Below, in pieces: positions 49,801-59,700 of a DNA stretch of 64,000 nucleotides (positions are counted from its first letter, which is position 1; every line of letters begins with the position of its first letter). Below the pieces are notes generated by a model, which worked only from the letters and a program-made list of their open reading frames with translations, ran no database searches and was not told the DNA's origin. A program made the position numbers and the translations under genes. The stretch is from Mariniflexile sp. AS56 (GTDB lineage: Bacteria > Bacteroidota > Bacteroidia > Flavobacteriales > Flavobacteriaceae), in the NCBI RefSeq assembly GCF_030552475.1, contig NZ_JAUPED010000003.1, forward strand, positions 248,001-312,000, read 5' to 3'.

Positions 49801-50056
49801 TTTTCTTGAAGATGCTTCGTTTTTAAGAATGAAGTTTATAACGCTTAAATACGATTTACCAAAAACGTTTATTCAAAAACTTAACTTTACAAACGCATCG
49901 CTGTTTGTTACAGGAACAGATTTGTTAACTTTTACTAAATATTCTGGTCCAGATCCAGAAACAGGAAGTAGTAGTGATTGGAAAAAACTTGGTTATGATA
50001 CGAATCAAACACCAAGATCACAACAGGTAACTTTAGGGGTAAATCTGACATTCTAA
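46811..50056 (+). CDS. SusC/RagA-family TonB-dependent outer-membrane transporter 1
   Basis: A 1081-residue protein counted from ATG 46811; the TTG nine bases upstream gives no better signal. The signal peptide is about 1-28 (ends NMSAQ). It has an N-terminal CarboxypepD-reg-like domain (about 32-110, ITGTVTSELDEPLTGATI...VADFNGNYSIQV), a TonB plug with the SusC signature VDIVASSGEPGAGMSIRIRGTSSLNASSEPLIVING and DIEEISVLKDAAATAQYGSRAANGVLLIKTKRG, then a 22-strand-type barrel ending QVTLGVNLTF. It imports oligosaccharides through the outer membrane with the SusD protein encoded 21 bp downstream. Substrate inferred from context only. Confidence 0.95.
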   Translation: MKDKHKSYSYALIIVFALFSMYNMSAQSRVIITGTVTSELDEPLTGATIAEKDKNNRIVRGVVADFNGNYSIQVTNPENTLTFSFVGFVTKEIVPGSQREINIKLKEDISELGVIMIRANKKVFTGDFEMDKRRIATAMETIDMKDISETVSTSLVDQLQGRLSGVDIVASSGEPGAGMSIRIRGTSSLNASSEPLIVINGIPFETEVDALFDFGSADEQQYAALIGVSPNDIEEISVLKDAAATAQYGSRAANGVLLIKTKRGSKGKARFSYSYRGSVGWQPEGMPMLNGDQYSTLIKEELTAVNDLVSRPQIEYDPNYVDYNLYNKNVNWVDEITQLGYTHENFLGVSGGGEKSAYRVSASYKNQQGTTIGSGLKTFTTRTILDYNISNKISISTELAYTHGSLDRSYSRDSGDNRGIRALALVKMPNQSIYELDEFGNPTDVYFTPLNAFQGSGSFYYNPVAMAKLSTTNTENNRITPTFRINYKPTRQLTYQSYIAFDINSDKETNFLPESAFGAAWTSSGANQARFADGEFFVMRTENKLIWNPKLGDDHSVFTSGTIQTYDKTSQGYSAITSNSPSSLIQTPIAQTRIEGSGNGLSSSFSQNRSIAYNLMFNYQFLDRYILSGGIRSEGNSRFGSSYRYGTFPSIAGKWILSDEPFLEKYDFIDELGLRASYGVNGNSPNFNYGQYNTYSTYNYDYLGERPVFPDNMELTDLRWETIIQSNLGLTYSFFNNRVSGDLEFYKKETKDLLGKNTAIPSSSGFSNLPFLNLGNISNEGFELSVRTKIIQNDDFSLEMNFNIARNTNLITKISEAQDVEDGDPFATGPNGYLKRIQENNPIGSFYGYRYLGVYSTTDELVARDENGDIIYDLNGTPKPMVFNESREFRAGEAKYEDVNNDGSIDRLDVVYLGNANPLLYGGFGPTIRYKNLSLNAFFNFRYNQKVINLARMETESMDSYDNQNTAVLRRWRFEGDVTDIPSAVLNSPVNTLASDRFLEDASFLRMKFITLKYDLPKTFIQKLNFTNASLFVTGTDLLTFTKYSGPDPETGSSSDWKKLGYDTNQTPRSQQVTLGVNLTF

Positions 50057-50077
50057 ATTGTAAAATTTAAAAACATT

Positions 50078-51538
50078 ATGAAAAGAAACATAATTAAAAT
50101 ATACGCCATCATTCCAATACTATTTATAACATTGTTTTCATGCGATAGTTATTTACAATTGGAACCACAAGATAGTTTAATACAACAAGAGTTTTGGCAA
50201 AACAAAGAACAAGTATCTGCCGCTCTTGCAGGGTGTTATGCATCTATGAACCAGTCTGGTTTTACAGATAAAGTATTGTTATGGGGAGAACTAAGAGGAG
50301 ACATGTTGGTTTCCTTAAGAGCCGGTAACAACCAAAATAATATGCTTAAGAACTATATGTTCCCTAGTAATTCATTTGTAGATTGGAGCCAGTTTTACAA
50401 AACTATTAACCATTGTAATTTGGTTTTAACCTTTGCCGATCAAGCGCAAGCAAATGATTTGTCTTTTTCGGAGCAAGAGTTAAAAAGAGTTAAAGCAGAA
50501 GCTCTAACTATTCGCTCTTTAGTTTACTCTATATTAGTTAAAAACTTTAGAGAGGTTCCGTTAATATTAACGGCTACGGCTAATACCGATACAGATTTTT
50601 ACCCAGCTAAAAATACAGAAGATGAAATTATAGCTCAAATTACATCAGATCTTGAAGCTGCAGTAAATGATCTTAATTTAGGGTTTGCACAATCACCAGC
50701 CCACGATAAAGGAAAAATGACTAAAGGTGCTGCATTAGCAATACTTGCAGATGTTTATTTATGGGATGAGCAGTACGATAATTGTATATCTGCTACGAAT
50801 CGTCTTGTAGACTTGAATAAATACCGTTTGGTAGATGGAGCTGATTGGTTTAACGATATCTTTTTCGAAGGTAATTCAGACGAAGGAATTTTTGAACTTC
50901 AATTTAGTGATATCAATTCCACATTAAGAAATTCATTTTATATAGGTAATCCTACCTATGCACCGTACAGTCAAATATTTCAATTGTACAACGAATTTCC
51001 TGATGATATAAGAGGTAATTTTGCAACTTTTGGTATGTTTCAGAATACTGTTTTTAAATATGCAGGGGTAGATGATACTGGTGTTTACAGAGGGCAAGAC
51101 CAGTTTTATAATACATTTATATTTTATAGATATGCCGATGTTTTGTTAATGCAAGCTGAAGCCTATATACTTTCTACAGCAAATAAAGATTTAAACAAGG
51201 CTTATAATCTTATTAGCCAAGTGCATGAGCGTGCTATTGGGGCACCTTTAGAGTCTACGGGTACAGAAGGTGAATTATTAAGTGCGCTATTATTAGAACG
51301 CCAAAAAGAATTGGCTTTCGAAGGTAAAAGATGGTACGATATATTACGATTTGCGAAACGTAATGATTTCGAAAATCAGTATCTTATATTCGATTTGGCA
51401 GCAGTAAAAGCTGGACCAGACGATTATGAGCAAATTTTAAGTTATTTCTCTGAGAAAGAATCTTATTATTTGCCAATATATTTAAATGAGGTTAACTTGA
51501 ATTCTAATTTAGTTCAGAATCCTTATTATGAAAACTAA
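50078..51538 (+). CDS. SusD/RagB-family outer-membrane glycan-binding lipoprotein 1
   Basis: A 486-residue lipoprotein (lipobox LFSC, Cys22). It has SusD hallmarks: LQLEPQDSLIQQEFWQNKEQVSAALAGCYASM, TPR-like helices with RVKAEALTIRSLVYSILVKNFREVPLI, AALAILADVYLWDEQYDNCI, and C-terminal FIFYRYADVLLMQAEAYI and LLLERQKELAFEGKRWYDILRFAKRN. It forms the lid of the SusC transporter and binds the oligosaccharide at the cell surface. It is paired with the SusC gene 21 bp upstream. The FAS1 gene follows after 23 bp. Confidence 0.94.
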   Translation: MKRNIIKIYAIIPILFITLFSCDSYLQLEPQDSLIQQEFWQNKEQVSAALAGCYASMNQSGFTDKVLLWGELRGDMLVSLRAGNNQNNMLKNYMFPSNSFVDWSQFYKTINHCNLVLTFADQAQANDLSFSEQELKRVKAEALTIRSLVYSILVKNFREVPLILTATANTDTDFYPAKNTEDEIIAQITSDLEAAVNDLNLGFAQSPAHDKGKMTKGAALAILADVYLWDEQYDNCISATNRLVDLNKYRLVDGADWFNDIFFEGNSDEGIFELQFSDINSTLRNSFYIGNPTYAPYSQIFQLYNEFPDDIRGNFATFGMFQNTVFKYAGVDDTGVYRGQDQFYNTFIFYRYADVLLMQAEAYILSTANKDLNKAYNLISQVHERAIGAPLESTGTEGELLSALLLERQKELAFEGKRWYDILRFAKRNDFENQYLIFDLAAVKAGPDDYEQILSYFSEKESYYLPIYLNEVNLNSNLVQNPYYEN

Positions 51539-51561
51539 AACTAAAATTTAAACTATATATT

Positions 51562-53226
51562 ATGAAAATTAACAAACTTATTACATGGTTAGGGGGCGTC
51601 GTATTAATTATGGTCGTCAGTGTAGGATGTAAAGACGATCTTGATGACTCGACGTTCTTTACATCGGATGATATGACTGTTGTTCAAACATTAGAATCAA
51701 AACCAGAGACGTTTTCGTCTTACGTTGAGATACTTAAATTAACAGATACTTACAATGCGTTTAAGAGTTATGGTAATTATACCAGTTTTGCTCCAACAAA
51801 CGCGGCTGTAAAGACGTATTTGATGAAAAAATTTAATGTAGAATCGGTAAGTGAAATAACAAACCCTGAGGATATTGAATTTTTAAAAACGGTAGTAAAG
51901 TTCCAAACGATACCATCAGGTAGAGGTACTAGTGGCTTTGTTGAGGGAAGACTTGCAGATACCACGTACACGGGGGATTACCTTACAACATCCTTTTTAA
52001 AAGGTGGTGGTATAGCTAATGTTGAAATTAATCGTACCGTTGGGATTGAGGAGTATGATATTAGAGCCAGTAATGGCCTTATACATACCATTAATGGCGT
52101 GTTAGATCCATATGTTGATCCAGTACCTTTAGTAATGGAAAAAGCGGGGAAACATACTATTTTTGTTGAAGCTTTAAAACAAACGGGGCTTTATGAAAAG
52201 TTTTCGGTTGTATTCAATGAATTTGGTTCTAAGAACAATTTCACCATTTTAGCAGAAACAGATGAAGTTTATGCTCAAGAGGGTATCAACTCTTTTCAAG
52301 ATTTGGTAGATAGATTTTCTCCAGGAGATACTGATTTTACCAATACTCAAAATGAGTTAAACAGGTTTGTAGCCTATCATGCTACACAGAATTTTTTATA
52401 TTCAAGAAACTTTCCAGATGATGCTTTTGTAAATTCATATTTAGAAAGAAACGCATGGAAATCGTTTAAAACGGATACGGAACTTAGAATAAATGAAACT
52501 GAAACGGGAGTGGATGATACTTGGACATCATTGATAATTAATGAAAGTAACTTTCCTGCTAAAAATGGTGTATACCATACGGTAAATAAGTTGTTTACGA
52601 TATTCACACCAAAACCTAAACACATTATTTTTGATGTGGTAAGCGATCAGCCAGAATACCAATCTAGGTTAATTAGACCAGGAGCAAGAGTCCCTAGTAC
52701 ATCATGGGAATTTATTAGATGGTTTCCAGAAGGTAACAAACGTTATTTACAACAATCAAACAGGGTAAACTTAAACTATAACATTTTAGATGTAGGTGGT
52801 TATTCTTGGATAGAATTTGATACGCCCGTATTACCTAAAGGAAAATACGAAATGTTGATTTCTAGTAATGGCGGTAATAGAGCCAGAGGTATTTTTCAGG
52901 TATATTGGGATGGTGAACCTATCGGATCTCTTTATGATTTAACTTTAAATGCAAACGGGAAAGGATATCCAGATGTAGCACTTATGGCATCTAGAGGATG
53001 GCGTCATGGTTACAAATGTATTACAAACAGAGCGGGGAATAGTCAATATGATTCTCACAGTCCTAGTAGGTTTATTATAACCCAAGAATTACTTTGTCCA
53101 GTACAACAACGTCATGTTTTTAGGCTAGAAGCTGTTAAAGCAGGTGGTAGCCCAATAGATTATATTGAGTGGATACCAGTTGTTGAAAATGGACCAGCCG
53201 ATGATTCTGAATGTTATGATGATTAA
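51562..53226 (+). CDS. FAS1 lipoprotein with C-terminal CBM-like domain, paralog A
   Basis: A 554-residue lipoprotein (lipobox SVGC, Cys23). Two FAS1 domains lie at about 35-188 (ETFSSYVEILKLTDTYNAFKS, YTSFAPTNAAVKTYL, NGLIHTINGVLDPY) and about 195-350 (HTIFVEALKQTGLYEKFS, NNFTILAETDEVY, GVYHTVNKLFTI). The C-terminal region (about 355-545) has the look of a carbohydrate-binding beta-sandwich: GKYEMLISSNGG, FQVYWDGEPIGSLYDLTL, RHVFRLEAVKAGGSPIDYIEWIPV. The adjacent gene encodes a very similar protein of exactly the same length, so this is a tandem duplication. It probably sits on the cell surface beside SusC/D as a glycan-binding accessory. No enzyme motif seen. Confidence 0.85.
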   Translation: MKINKLITWLGGVVLIMVVSVGCKDDLDDSTFFTSDDMTVVQTLESKPETFSSYVEILKLTDTYNAFKSYGNYTSFAPTNAAVKTYLMKKFNVESVSEITNPEDIEFLKTVVKFQTIPSGRGTSGFVEGRLADTTYTGDYLTTSFLKGGGIANVEINRTVGIEEYDIRASNGLIHTINGVLDPYVDPVPLVMEKAGKHTIFVEALKQTGLYEKFSVVFNEFGSKNNFTILAETDEVYAQEGINSFQDLVDRFSPGDTDFTNTQNELNRFVAYHATQNFLYSRNFPDDAFVNSYLERNAWKSFKTDTELRINETETGVDDTWTSLIINESNFPAKNGVYHTVNKLFTIFTPKPKHIIFDVVSDQPEYQSRLIRPGARVPSTSWEFIRWFPEGNKRYLQQSNRVNLNYNILDVGGYSWIEFDTPVLPKGKYEMLISSNGGNRARGIFQVYWDGEPIGSLYDLTLNANGKGYPDVALMASRGWRHGYKCITNRAGNSQYDSHSPSRFIITQELLCPVQQRHVFRLEAVKAGGSPIDYIEWIPVVENGPADDSECYDD

Positions 53227-53331
53227 AGATTAATAAATCAACAGATTTCTATATATAAATTGATGATAGTAAAGAATTTAAAATTGAGCAATATAAATAT
53301 GGCATAGTAAATTTAATTGGCTTAAAAGTAG

Positions 53332-53367
53332 TAACTAACCTTGTGAAGGAGAAAACAAGGTTAGTTA
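53332..53367 (+). other. Intercistronic hairpin between the duplicated FAS1 genes
   Basis: TAACTAACCTTGT (53332-53344) pairs perfectly with ACAAGGTTAGTTA (53355-53367), a 13-bp stem without a proper T-run. It lies in the 243-bp gap between the paralogs. It could act as a partial terminator or an RNA-processing/stabilising element. No operator box or clear promoter is seen here, so the downstream genes probably depend on read-through. Confidence 0.6.
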
Positions 53368-53469
53368 TTACAATAAAATTTTAAGCATTAGTCAGCGCTT
53401 TATTTTATTCTCCATTGTATTAAAATTAAAATATTTTTAACCCTAATTTAATTCAAAACTCATATTGTT

Positions 53470-55134
53470 ATGAAAAATAATAGATTTATTACTTGGATTG
53501 GAGGGCTTGCGCTAGTTATGCTTGGCATGATTGGATGCAATGACAATCTCGATGGAACCACATTCTTTACTTCGGATCAAATGACGATCATTCATACATT
53601 AGAATCTCAACCAGAGACCTTTTCGTCTTATGTAGAGATTCTTAAAAAAACAGACTTTTACAATGCTTTTAAAAGCTATGGAAATTACACCTGTTTTGCA
53701 CCAACCAACGAAGCTGTTAAAGCGTATATAAAAGAAAAATTTAATGTAGAATCGGTAAGCGAAATTACGAATGCTGAAGATATTGAGTTTTTGAGAACTG
53801 TTGTAAAGTTTCAAACAATACCAACAGGAAGAGGAACCAGTGGTTTTGTAGAAGGCAGACTTGCCGATACGACTTTTACGGGTGATTACCTTACAACATC
53901 CTTTTTAAAAGGAGGCGGTATAGCGAATGTGGAAATTAACCGCACTGTAGGTTTAGAGGAGTACGATATAAGTACTAGTAATGGTCTTATACACACAATA
54001 AACGGTGTATTAGATCCTTATGTGGACCCAGTGCCTGTAGTTTTAGATAAAGCTGGTAAGCATACCATTTTTGTTGAAGCTTTAAAGCAAACAGGATATT
54101 ATGAAACCTTTTCTGTTATTTTTAATGAATTCGGTTCAAAAACCAACTTTACTATTTTAGCAGAATCAGATGTGGTTTACGGGCAAGAGGGTATTAATTC
54201 ATTTAATGATTTAGTAAGTAGAATTTCTCCTAATGATACAGATTTTACCAATCCAGAAAATGAATTAAATAGGTTTGTTGCATACCATGCTACACAAAAC
54301 TTTTTATATACAAGAAATTTTCCAAATGATGCATTCGTAAATACGGTGTTACCAAGAAATGCTTGGAAATCGTTTAAAACAGATAAAGAACTTAAAATAA
54401 ACGAAACTGAAACGGGTGAGAATGATACTTGGATTTCATTACTAGTTAATGAAAGTAATTTTCCTGCTAAAAATGGTGTTTACCATACGGTAAATAAGTT
54501 GTTTACTATTTTCACGCCAAAACCAAAGCACATTATTTTTGATGTGGTAAGCGATCAGCCTGAAATTCAATCGCGATTAATTTCGGCAGGTGCCAACGTA
54601 CCAAGTACGTCATATGAGTTTATTAGATGGTTTCCAGAAGGCAACAAACGTTATTTACAACAATCAAACAGAATAAACTTAAACTATAATGTATTAGATG
54701 TAGGTGGGTATTCTTGGATAGAGTTTGATACGCCGGTATTACCTAAAGGAAAATATGAAATGTTGGTGTCAAGTAACGGAGGTAATAGTGCCAGAGCTAT
54801 ACTTCAAGTTTATTGGGATGGAGAGCCTATTGGTTCGCTATATGATTTAACACTAAGCACATCTGGTAAAGGATATCCTGATGAAGCACTTATGGAATCT
54901 AGAGGCTGGCGTCATGGCTATAAATGTATTCAAAACAATGCAGGAGTTAGCCAATATGATACTGCTGCGGCTAGTAGATTTATTATAACCAAAGAACTAC
55001 TATGTCCAGAACAGCAACGTCATGTTATTCGATTTGAAGCTGTTAAAGCAGGTGGTAGCCCAATAGATTATATAGAGTGGATACCAGTTGTTGATAATGC
55101 ACCAGCAGACGATTCAGACTGTTATAATGATTAG
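53470..55134 (+). CDS. FAS1 lipoprotein with C-terminal CBM-like domain, paralog B
   Basis: A 554-residue lipoprotein (lipobox MIGC, Cys23) with the same architecture as the gene at 51562. Its two FAS1 domains (about 35-188 and 195-350; YTCFAPTNEAVKAYI, NGLIHTINGVLDPYVDPVPVV) and C-terminal beta-sandwich (about 355-545; GKYEMLVSSNGG, LQVYWDGEPIGSLYDLTL, RHVIRFEAVKAGGSPIDYIEWIPV) match it almost throughout. The differences cluster in the signal peptide and surface-type positions, so both copies are probably functional. It may allow binding of a variant oligosaccharide. It is followed after 82 bp, containing a hairpin, by the third FAS1 gene of this group. Confidence 0.85.
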   Translation: MKNNRFITWIGGLALVMLGMIGCNDNLDGTTFFTSDQMTIIHTLESQPETFSSYVEILKKTDFYNAFKSYGNYTCFAPTNEAVKAYIKEKFNVESVSEITNAEDIEFLRTVVKFQTIPTGRGTSGFVEGRLADTTFTGDYLTTSFLKGGGIANVEINRTVGLEEYDISTSNGLIHTINGVLDPYVDPVPVVLDKAGKHTIFVEALKQTGYYETFSVIFNEFGSKTNFTILAESDVVYGQEGINSFNDLVSRISPNDTDFTNPENELNRFVAYHATQNFLYTRNFPNDAFVNTVLPRNAWKSFKTDKELKINETETGENDTWISLLVNESNFPAKNGVYHTVNKLFTIFTPKPKHIIFDVVSDQPEIQSRLISAGANVPSTSYEFIRWFPEGNKRYLQQSNRINLNYNVLDVGGYSWIEFDTPVLPKGKYEMLVSSNGGNSARAILQVYWDGEPIGSLYDLTLSTSGKGYPDEALMESRGWRHGYKCIQNNAGVSQYDTAAASRFIITKELLCPEQQRHVIRFEAVKAGGSPIDYIEWIPVVDNAPADDSDCYND

Positions 55135-55149
55135 AAACTATTAAACAAG

Positions 55150-55183
55150 AAGGAATCCAATGATAACCTAAATTGGATTCCTT
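55150..55183 (+). other. Intercistronic hairpin before the last FAS1 gene
   Basis: The perfect 12-bp stem AAGGAATCCAAT / ATTGGATTCCTT has a 10-nt loop and is followed by TATATTAAG rather than a T-run. It may be a weak terminator or processing site inside the SusC/D operon, limiting expression of the downstream FAS1-SusC-SusD genes relative to the upstream ones. Confidence 0.6.
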
Positions 55184-55216
55184 TATATTAAGAAAAAAAT
55201 AATTAAACAATTAATA

Positions 55217-56737
55217 ATGAAGAACAAAAACAATTGCATATTTAATTTCAGTCGATTACTGGTAATCGTTTGTATTTTCCTTACGGTCAGCTGTAAAGAA
55301 GAAGCTTGGGATGACCACTACGACCAACAAGATTCGAGACTAGAAAAGAACATATTCACGGTATTGTCTGAAAATCCAGAATATTCAACATTTGTTACTT
55401 TACTTGAGCAAACTGGCTATAATAGTCAATTACAAACATCACAAGCATTTACCGTTTGGGCGCCTAACAACGCTGCTTTTTCTCAAGTATCTAGTGCTAT
55501 ACTAAACGATCCAGAATCATTGAAGGAGTTAATAGGGAATCACATAAGTTTGTTTTCTTACAATACAACTAGTAAGCCAGAAACCCTTGTTAAAATGTTC
55601 AATGATAAATATATTGAATTTATTAATACTTCTGGATCCTCTACGTTTGGAGGTATAGAGCTTGCAACTAAAGACATGCTGACGTCTAATGGTATTTTGC
55701 ACACTATAAATGAAGTTTTAGAAGTAAGCCCAAATATTTGGGGATACCTTAACAATAACGCAAGCGAATACCCTTCGTTAATGACTTTTTTAACTCAATT
55801 TAACGAAACTGTTTTTGACGAGCAAAGTAGTGTTAAAATAGGAACCAACTCTTTAGGACAAGCTGTTTACGATTCCGTTTTTGTGTCATCAAATTCTTAT
55901 TTCAAAACCATTGGTGATTTAAGCTCTGAAGAAAGACGTTATTCTTTTATTGGTTTAACAGAACCTGCTTATACTGGAATTTACAATATATTTAAAGATT
56001 ACTATAATTATCCTGTTGCAGATTCTATTAAGGCGAACACAGATAAAACTATTTTTAGTAACCTAAATTTTCAAGCTGTTGATATTAACGATTTAAGTGG
56101 TAATCCAATTGCTACTACAAAAGGAAATCTAGTTACATTAAATCCTAATGCTATCACAGAGAATGTGGCTTTAAGTAACGGAAATGTATTTGTTGTAAAC
56201 GAATTAAATTACGACCCAAAAAATGTAATTTATAAACCAATAACTTACGAGATTGAAAATACAGACAGAAGAGTTTCTGGTGATCCAATTGCCTTAACAA
56301 TTCAAAAAAGGTTTAGTAGAGCAGCTTCAGGCCAATTCTATAATGTGGTTAATTTAAGTCAACACCCAACTGCAGGAGGAACCAATAACTATTTTGAAAT
56401 AGCTTTTAGCAATGTATTATCTGCAAGTTATACGCTACACTTAAAATTTGTACCAATAGGAGCTTCTAAACCGACGAAGTTAAAGGCTGAATTTAGCTAT
56501 TTAGATGCTAATAAAAACCTAATAGTAAACACCATTGAAGATATAGAAGTAGGTAACCAAGACGATGAAGAAATCCAAATTGGAGGTCCATATGATTTAC
56601 CTGTGTTTATTAATAAAGAAAAGACCAATAGTTATTTTGTGAAACTAAAGCTATTTGTTGATGTTAGTGAACCTGAACTTATATTATTTGATCGCACGTT
56701 TGGAATTGACTATGCAAAATTAGTTCCAACAGAATAA
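55217..56737 (+). CDS. FAS1 lipoprotein associated with the second SusC/D pair
   Basis: A 506-residue lipoprotein (lipobox TVSC, Cys26). FAS1 domain 1 is about 42-175 (IFTVLSENPEYSTFVTLLEQTGY, FTVWAPNNAAFSQVS, NGILHTINEVLEV). A second, degenerate FAS1 unit is at about 180-340 (YPSLMTFLTQFNETVF, YSFIGLTEPAYTGIY, NGNVFVVNELNY). The C-terminal beta-rich region (about 345-506; ITYEIENTDRRVSGDP, NYFEIAFSNVLSASYTLHLKFVPIG, ELILFDRTFGIDYAKLVP) differs from that of the tandem pair but again looks like a glycan-binding sandwich. It is 18 bp before the second SusC gene, so it is likely that system's partner. Confidence 0.82.
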   Translation: MKNKNNCIFNFSRLLVIVCIFLTVSCKEEAWDDHYDQQDSRLEKNIFTVLSENPEYSTFVTLLEQTGYNSQLQTSQAFTVWAPNNAAFSQVSSAILNDPESLKELIGNHISLFSYNTTSKPETLVKMFNDKYIEFINTSGSSTFGGIELATKDMLTSNGILHTINEVLEVSPNIWGYLNNNASEYPSLMTFLTQFNETVFDEQSSVKIGTNSLGQAVYDSVFVSSNSYFKTIGDLSSEERRYSFIGLTEPAYTGIYNIFKDYYNYPVADSIKANTDKTIFSNLNFQAVDINDLSGNPIATTKGNLVTLNPNAITENVALSNGNVFVVNELNYDPKNVIYKPITYEIENTDRRVSGDPIALTIQKRFSRAASGQFYNVVNLSQHPTAGGTNNYFEIAFSNVLSASYTLHLKFVPIGASKPTKLKAEFSYLDANKNLIVNTIEDIEVGNQDDEEIQIGGPYDLPVFINKEKTNSYFVKLKLFVDVSEPELILFDRTFGIDYAKLVPTE

Positions 56738-56755
56738 GACAACTAAAAATTAAAT

Positions 56756-59700
56756 ATGAATTATTATCTGACTATGATGAAATTAAAAAATACGTATATC
56801 CTGTTTTGCATTTTATTTTTAGGAACCACTTTTGCATTGCGAGCACAAGTGAAATCTGAAAATATTGTAACAGGAACGGTAGTAGATGCTGCGAGTAACG
56901 AGCAATTAGCGGGAATTAACGTTCGAATAGGAACTTTTGCGTCTACACTAACCGATAAAACTGGTAAGTTCTCAATTAAAGTGCCTAATGCAGGAGCAAC
57001 TCTTACGGTGAGCAGTCCTAATTATCAAACCAAAGAGGTCGCTTTAAAAGGAAGAAAAAGTGTAGCTATAGCAATTTATGATAACGGTTTTGAATCCTAT
57101 TATAGCAATGCTAATACGCCTACAGGGCAACAATCCAAAGCTTCAATAACAAGCGCTATAGACACTAAAGACGGATCTATATCTGTATCAAAAGAGTCTG
57201 TTGCTAATATATTGACTGGTGAAGTAAGTGGTACACGTGCCATTATGCGTTCTGGTGTTCCAGGTATTGGAGCAAACATTTTTATTAGAGGTTACAATAC
57301 ATTAAACGGATCTACACAACCATTAATTGTTATAGATGGTATGATTATTGAAACAAATACCTTCACAAACAATACATTAATAAAAGGTTACAGTTACGAT
57401 CCTTTATCAGATTTAAATCCTAAAGATATTGCCAACATAACAGTTATTAAAGATGCTGCATCTATTTATGGATCAAGAGGCGCTAATGGGGTTATATTAA
57501 TAGAAACCAATAAAACGGTTGATGTTTCAACTAAAATAGATTTTTATGTTCAAGGAGGTTTGAATATTGCACCCAAAAGTCTGCCTATGATGAATGGTAA
57601 TCAATACAAAACCTATTTATCTGATCAATTGAATAACTCTGGCTTATACACTAACAATCAAATTAGTAATCTGCCTTTCTTTAATGAAAACACAGCTTTT
57701 CAAGATTACCAAAAGTATCATAACGCTACCGATTGGCAAAAGGAAGTATTTGGAACTGATTATGTAAACGAATATTATTTTAGAGTAACAGGAGGAGATG
57801 AAGTAGCAAAATATGGTTTATCTATAGGGTACTCAACTAATGAAGGTGTTGTTTCTAATGCCGATTTTAGCCGATTTACATCACGTTTTAATGCAGATGC
57901 TAACATTACAGAAAGGTTATCTTTAAATACCAACTTAAGTGTAAGTTACACAACACGTAACTTGTATGATGATGGCTTACACAGTACGTCACCTATTTAT
58001 TCGGCACTTAATAAGTCGCCATTTTTAGCGCCATTTGTGCCTAATGCAGACGGTGTTGTAACAGATATTTATGAGGATATAGACAATATAGGTGGTTTTA
58101 GTAACCCTAGAGCAATTGTAGATAATGCTACGTTTCAAGCTAAAAATTATAACCTATACGGACTTTTCGATTTTGGATACAAAGTTTCAAACAAAGTAAA
58201 CATCCATTCCTTATTTGGAGCAAATTATATAAAAAACAGACAAAATGTTTTTTTACCAGATTTAGGACTTTCTACAGAATTTAACGAATTTGGTGATGAA
58301 CAGTATAGAACATCGAAAGTGAATGCAGAAAGTTTATTCTCATTTTACAACGATACAAGACTTAACTACAAAAATAATGTAGGTGGTGTTCACGATTTTT
58401 CTGTAAACCTAGGATTCCGTTATCACACAAATAATTATGAAAATTCATACTCTACCAGTGGAAACTCGGCGGATGATCAATTTACATCTTTAGAAGGAGG
58501 TAGTAATTTAACATACGTGACCTCGGGAAGTATAGGAAACTGGATAAATGGTTCTATTTATGGTAACGCAAATTATTCGTTCTTAAATAAATACTTTGTT
58601 AGCTATAATATTTCTGCAGATGCTTCTTCTCGTTTTGGAGATGATAAATCTGTTGGTATTTTCCCTGCTTTAAGTGCAGGATGGTTAATTTCTTCTGAAA
58701 ATTTCATGGCTAACAATTCAGCTATAGACCAATTGAAGTTACGTGCTAGTTACGGTTTAACTGGTAACGATGGTATTGGTAACTACAATGCAGAATCTTA
58801 CTTTGTTTCTAGAAGATTTTTAGAAGGTGCAGGTCTTGTAAGTGGTAATATAGCAAACAGCTCTATCAGATGGGAAGAAACCACTAAAGCAAACGTTGGT
58901 TTAGATGTTGGTTTGTTTAATGAACGTATATCTTTTAACATTGACTACTTTAACAATGTAACAGATGGTTTACTTAATAACACCGAGATAAGCCCTATTT
59001 ATGGATATGACAATTATATCAGTAACGACGGAAAACTTAAAAACACAGGTGTAGAATTTAGTATAAACGCACGAGTTGTGAATACGCCTAGCTTTAGTTG
59101 GGATATTGGAGGAAACATTTCTACTTATAGAAATGAAATTTCTTCGCTTCCTGGTGGGAGACAAATTATTAACGTTGAAGGTTTAAATGCGACTATTTTA
59201 AACGAAGAAGGAAGCGCATTAGGCTTGTTCTACGGTTATAAAACAGACGGTATTTTTAACAGTGCAGCAGAAGCTTCTAACGATGGTTTGGTTTGGAGAG
59301 ATTTTGCTGGTTTTAATCAACCATTTGTTGCTGGTGATGTGAGATTTGTAAATACAAATAGCTCAGACAATGTTATTAATGAAGATGATAGAGTCGTTAT
59401 TGGAGATCCTAATCCAGATTTCACTGGAATGGTTTACAATAAATTTAGCTACAAAAAACTGACTTTATCTACTGTATTCTCATTTAGCCAAGGTAATGAT
59501 GTTTACAATGCTTTAAGATGGAGAACAGAATCTATGGATGGTTTAGCAAATCAAAGTTTAGCGACAGTAAATCGTTGGACGGTTGATAATCAAAACACCA
59601 ACATACCACGTGCCGTTTACGGTGATGCTGTTGGGAATTCAAGATTTTCAGATAGATGGATAGAAGATGGGTCTTACATACGTCTTAAAACAATATCGTT

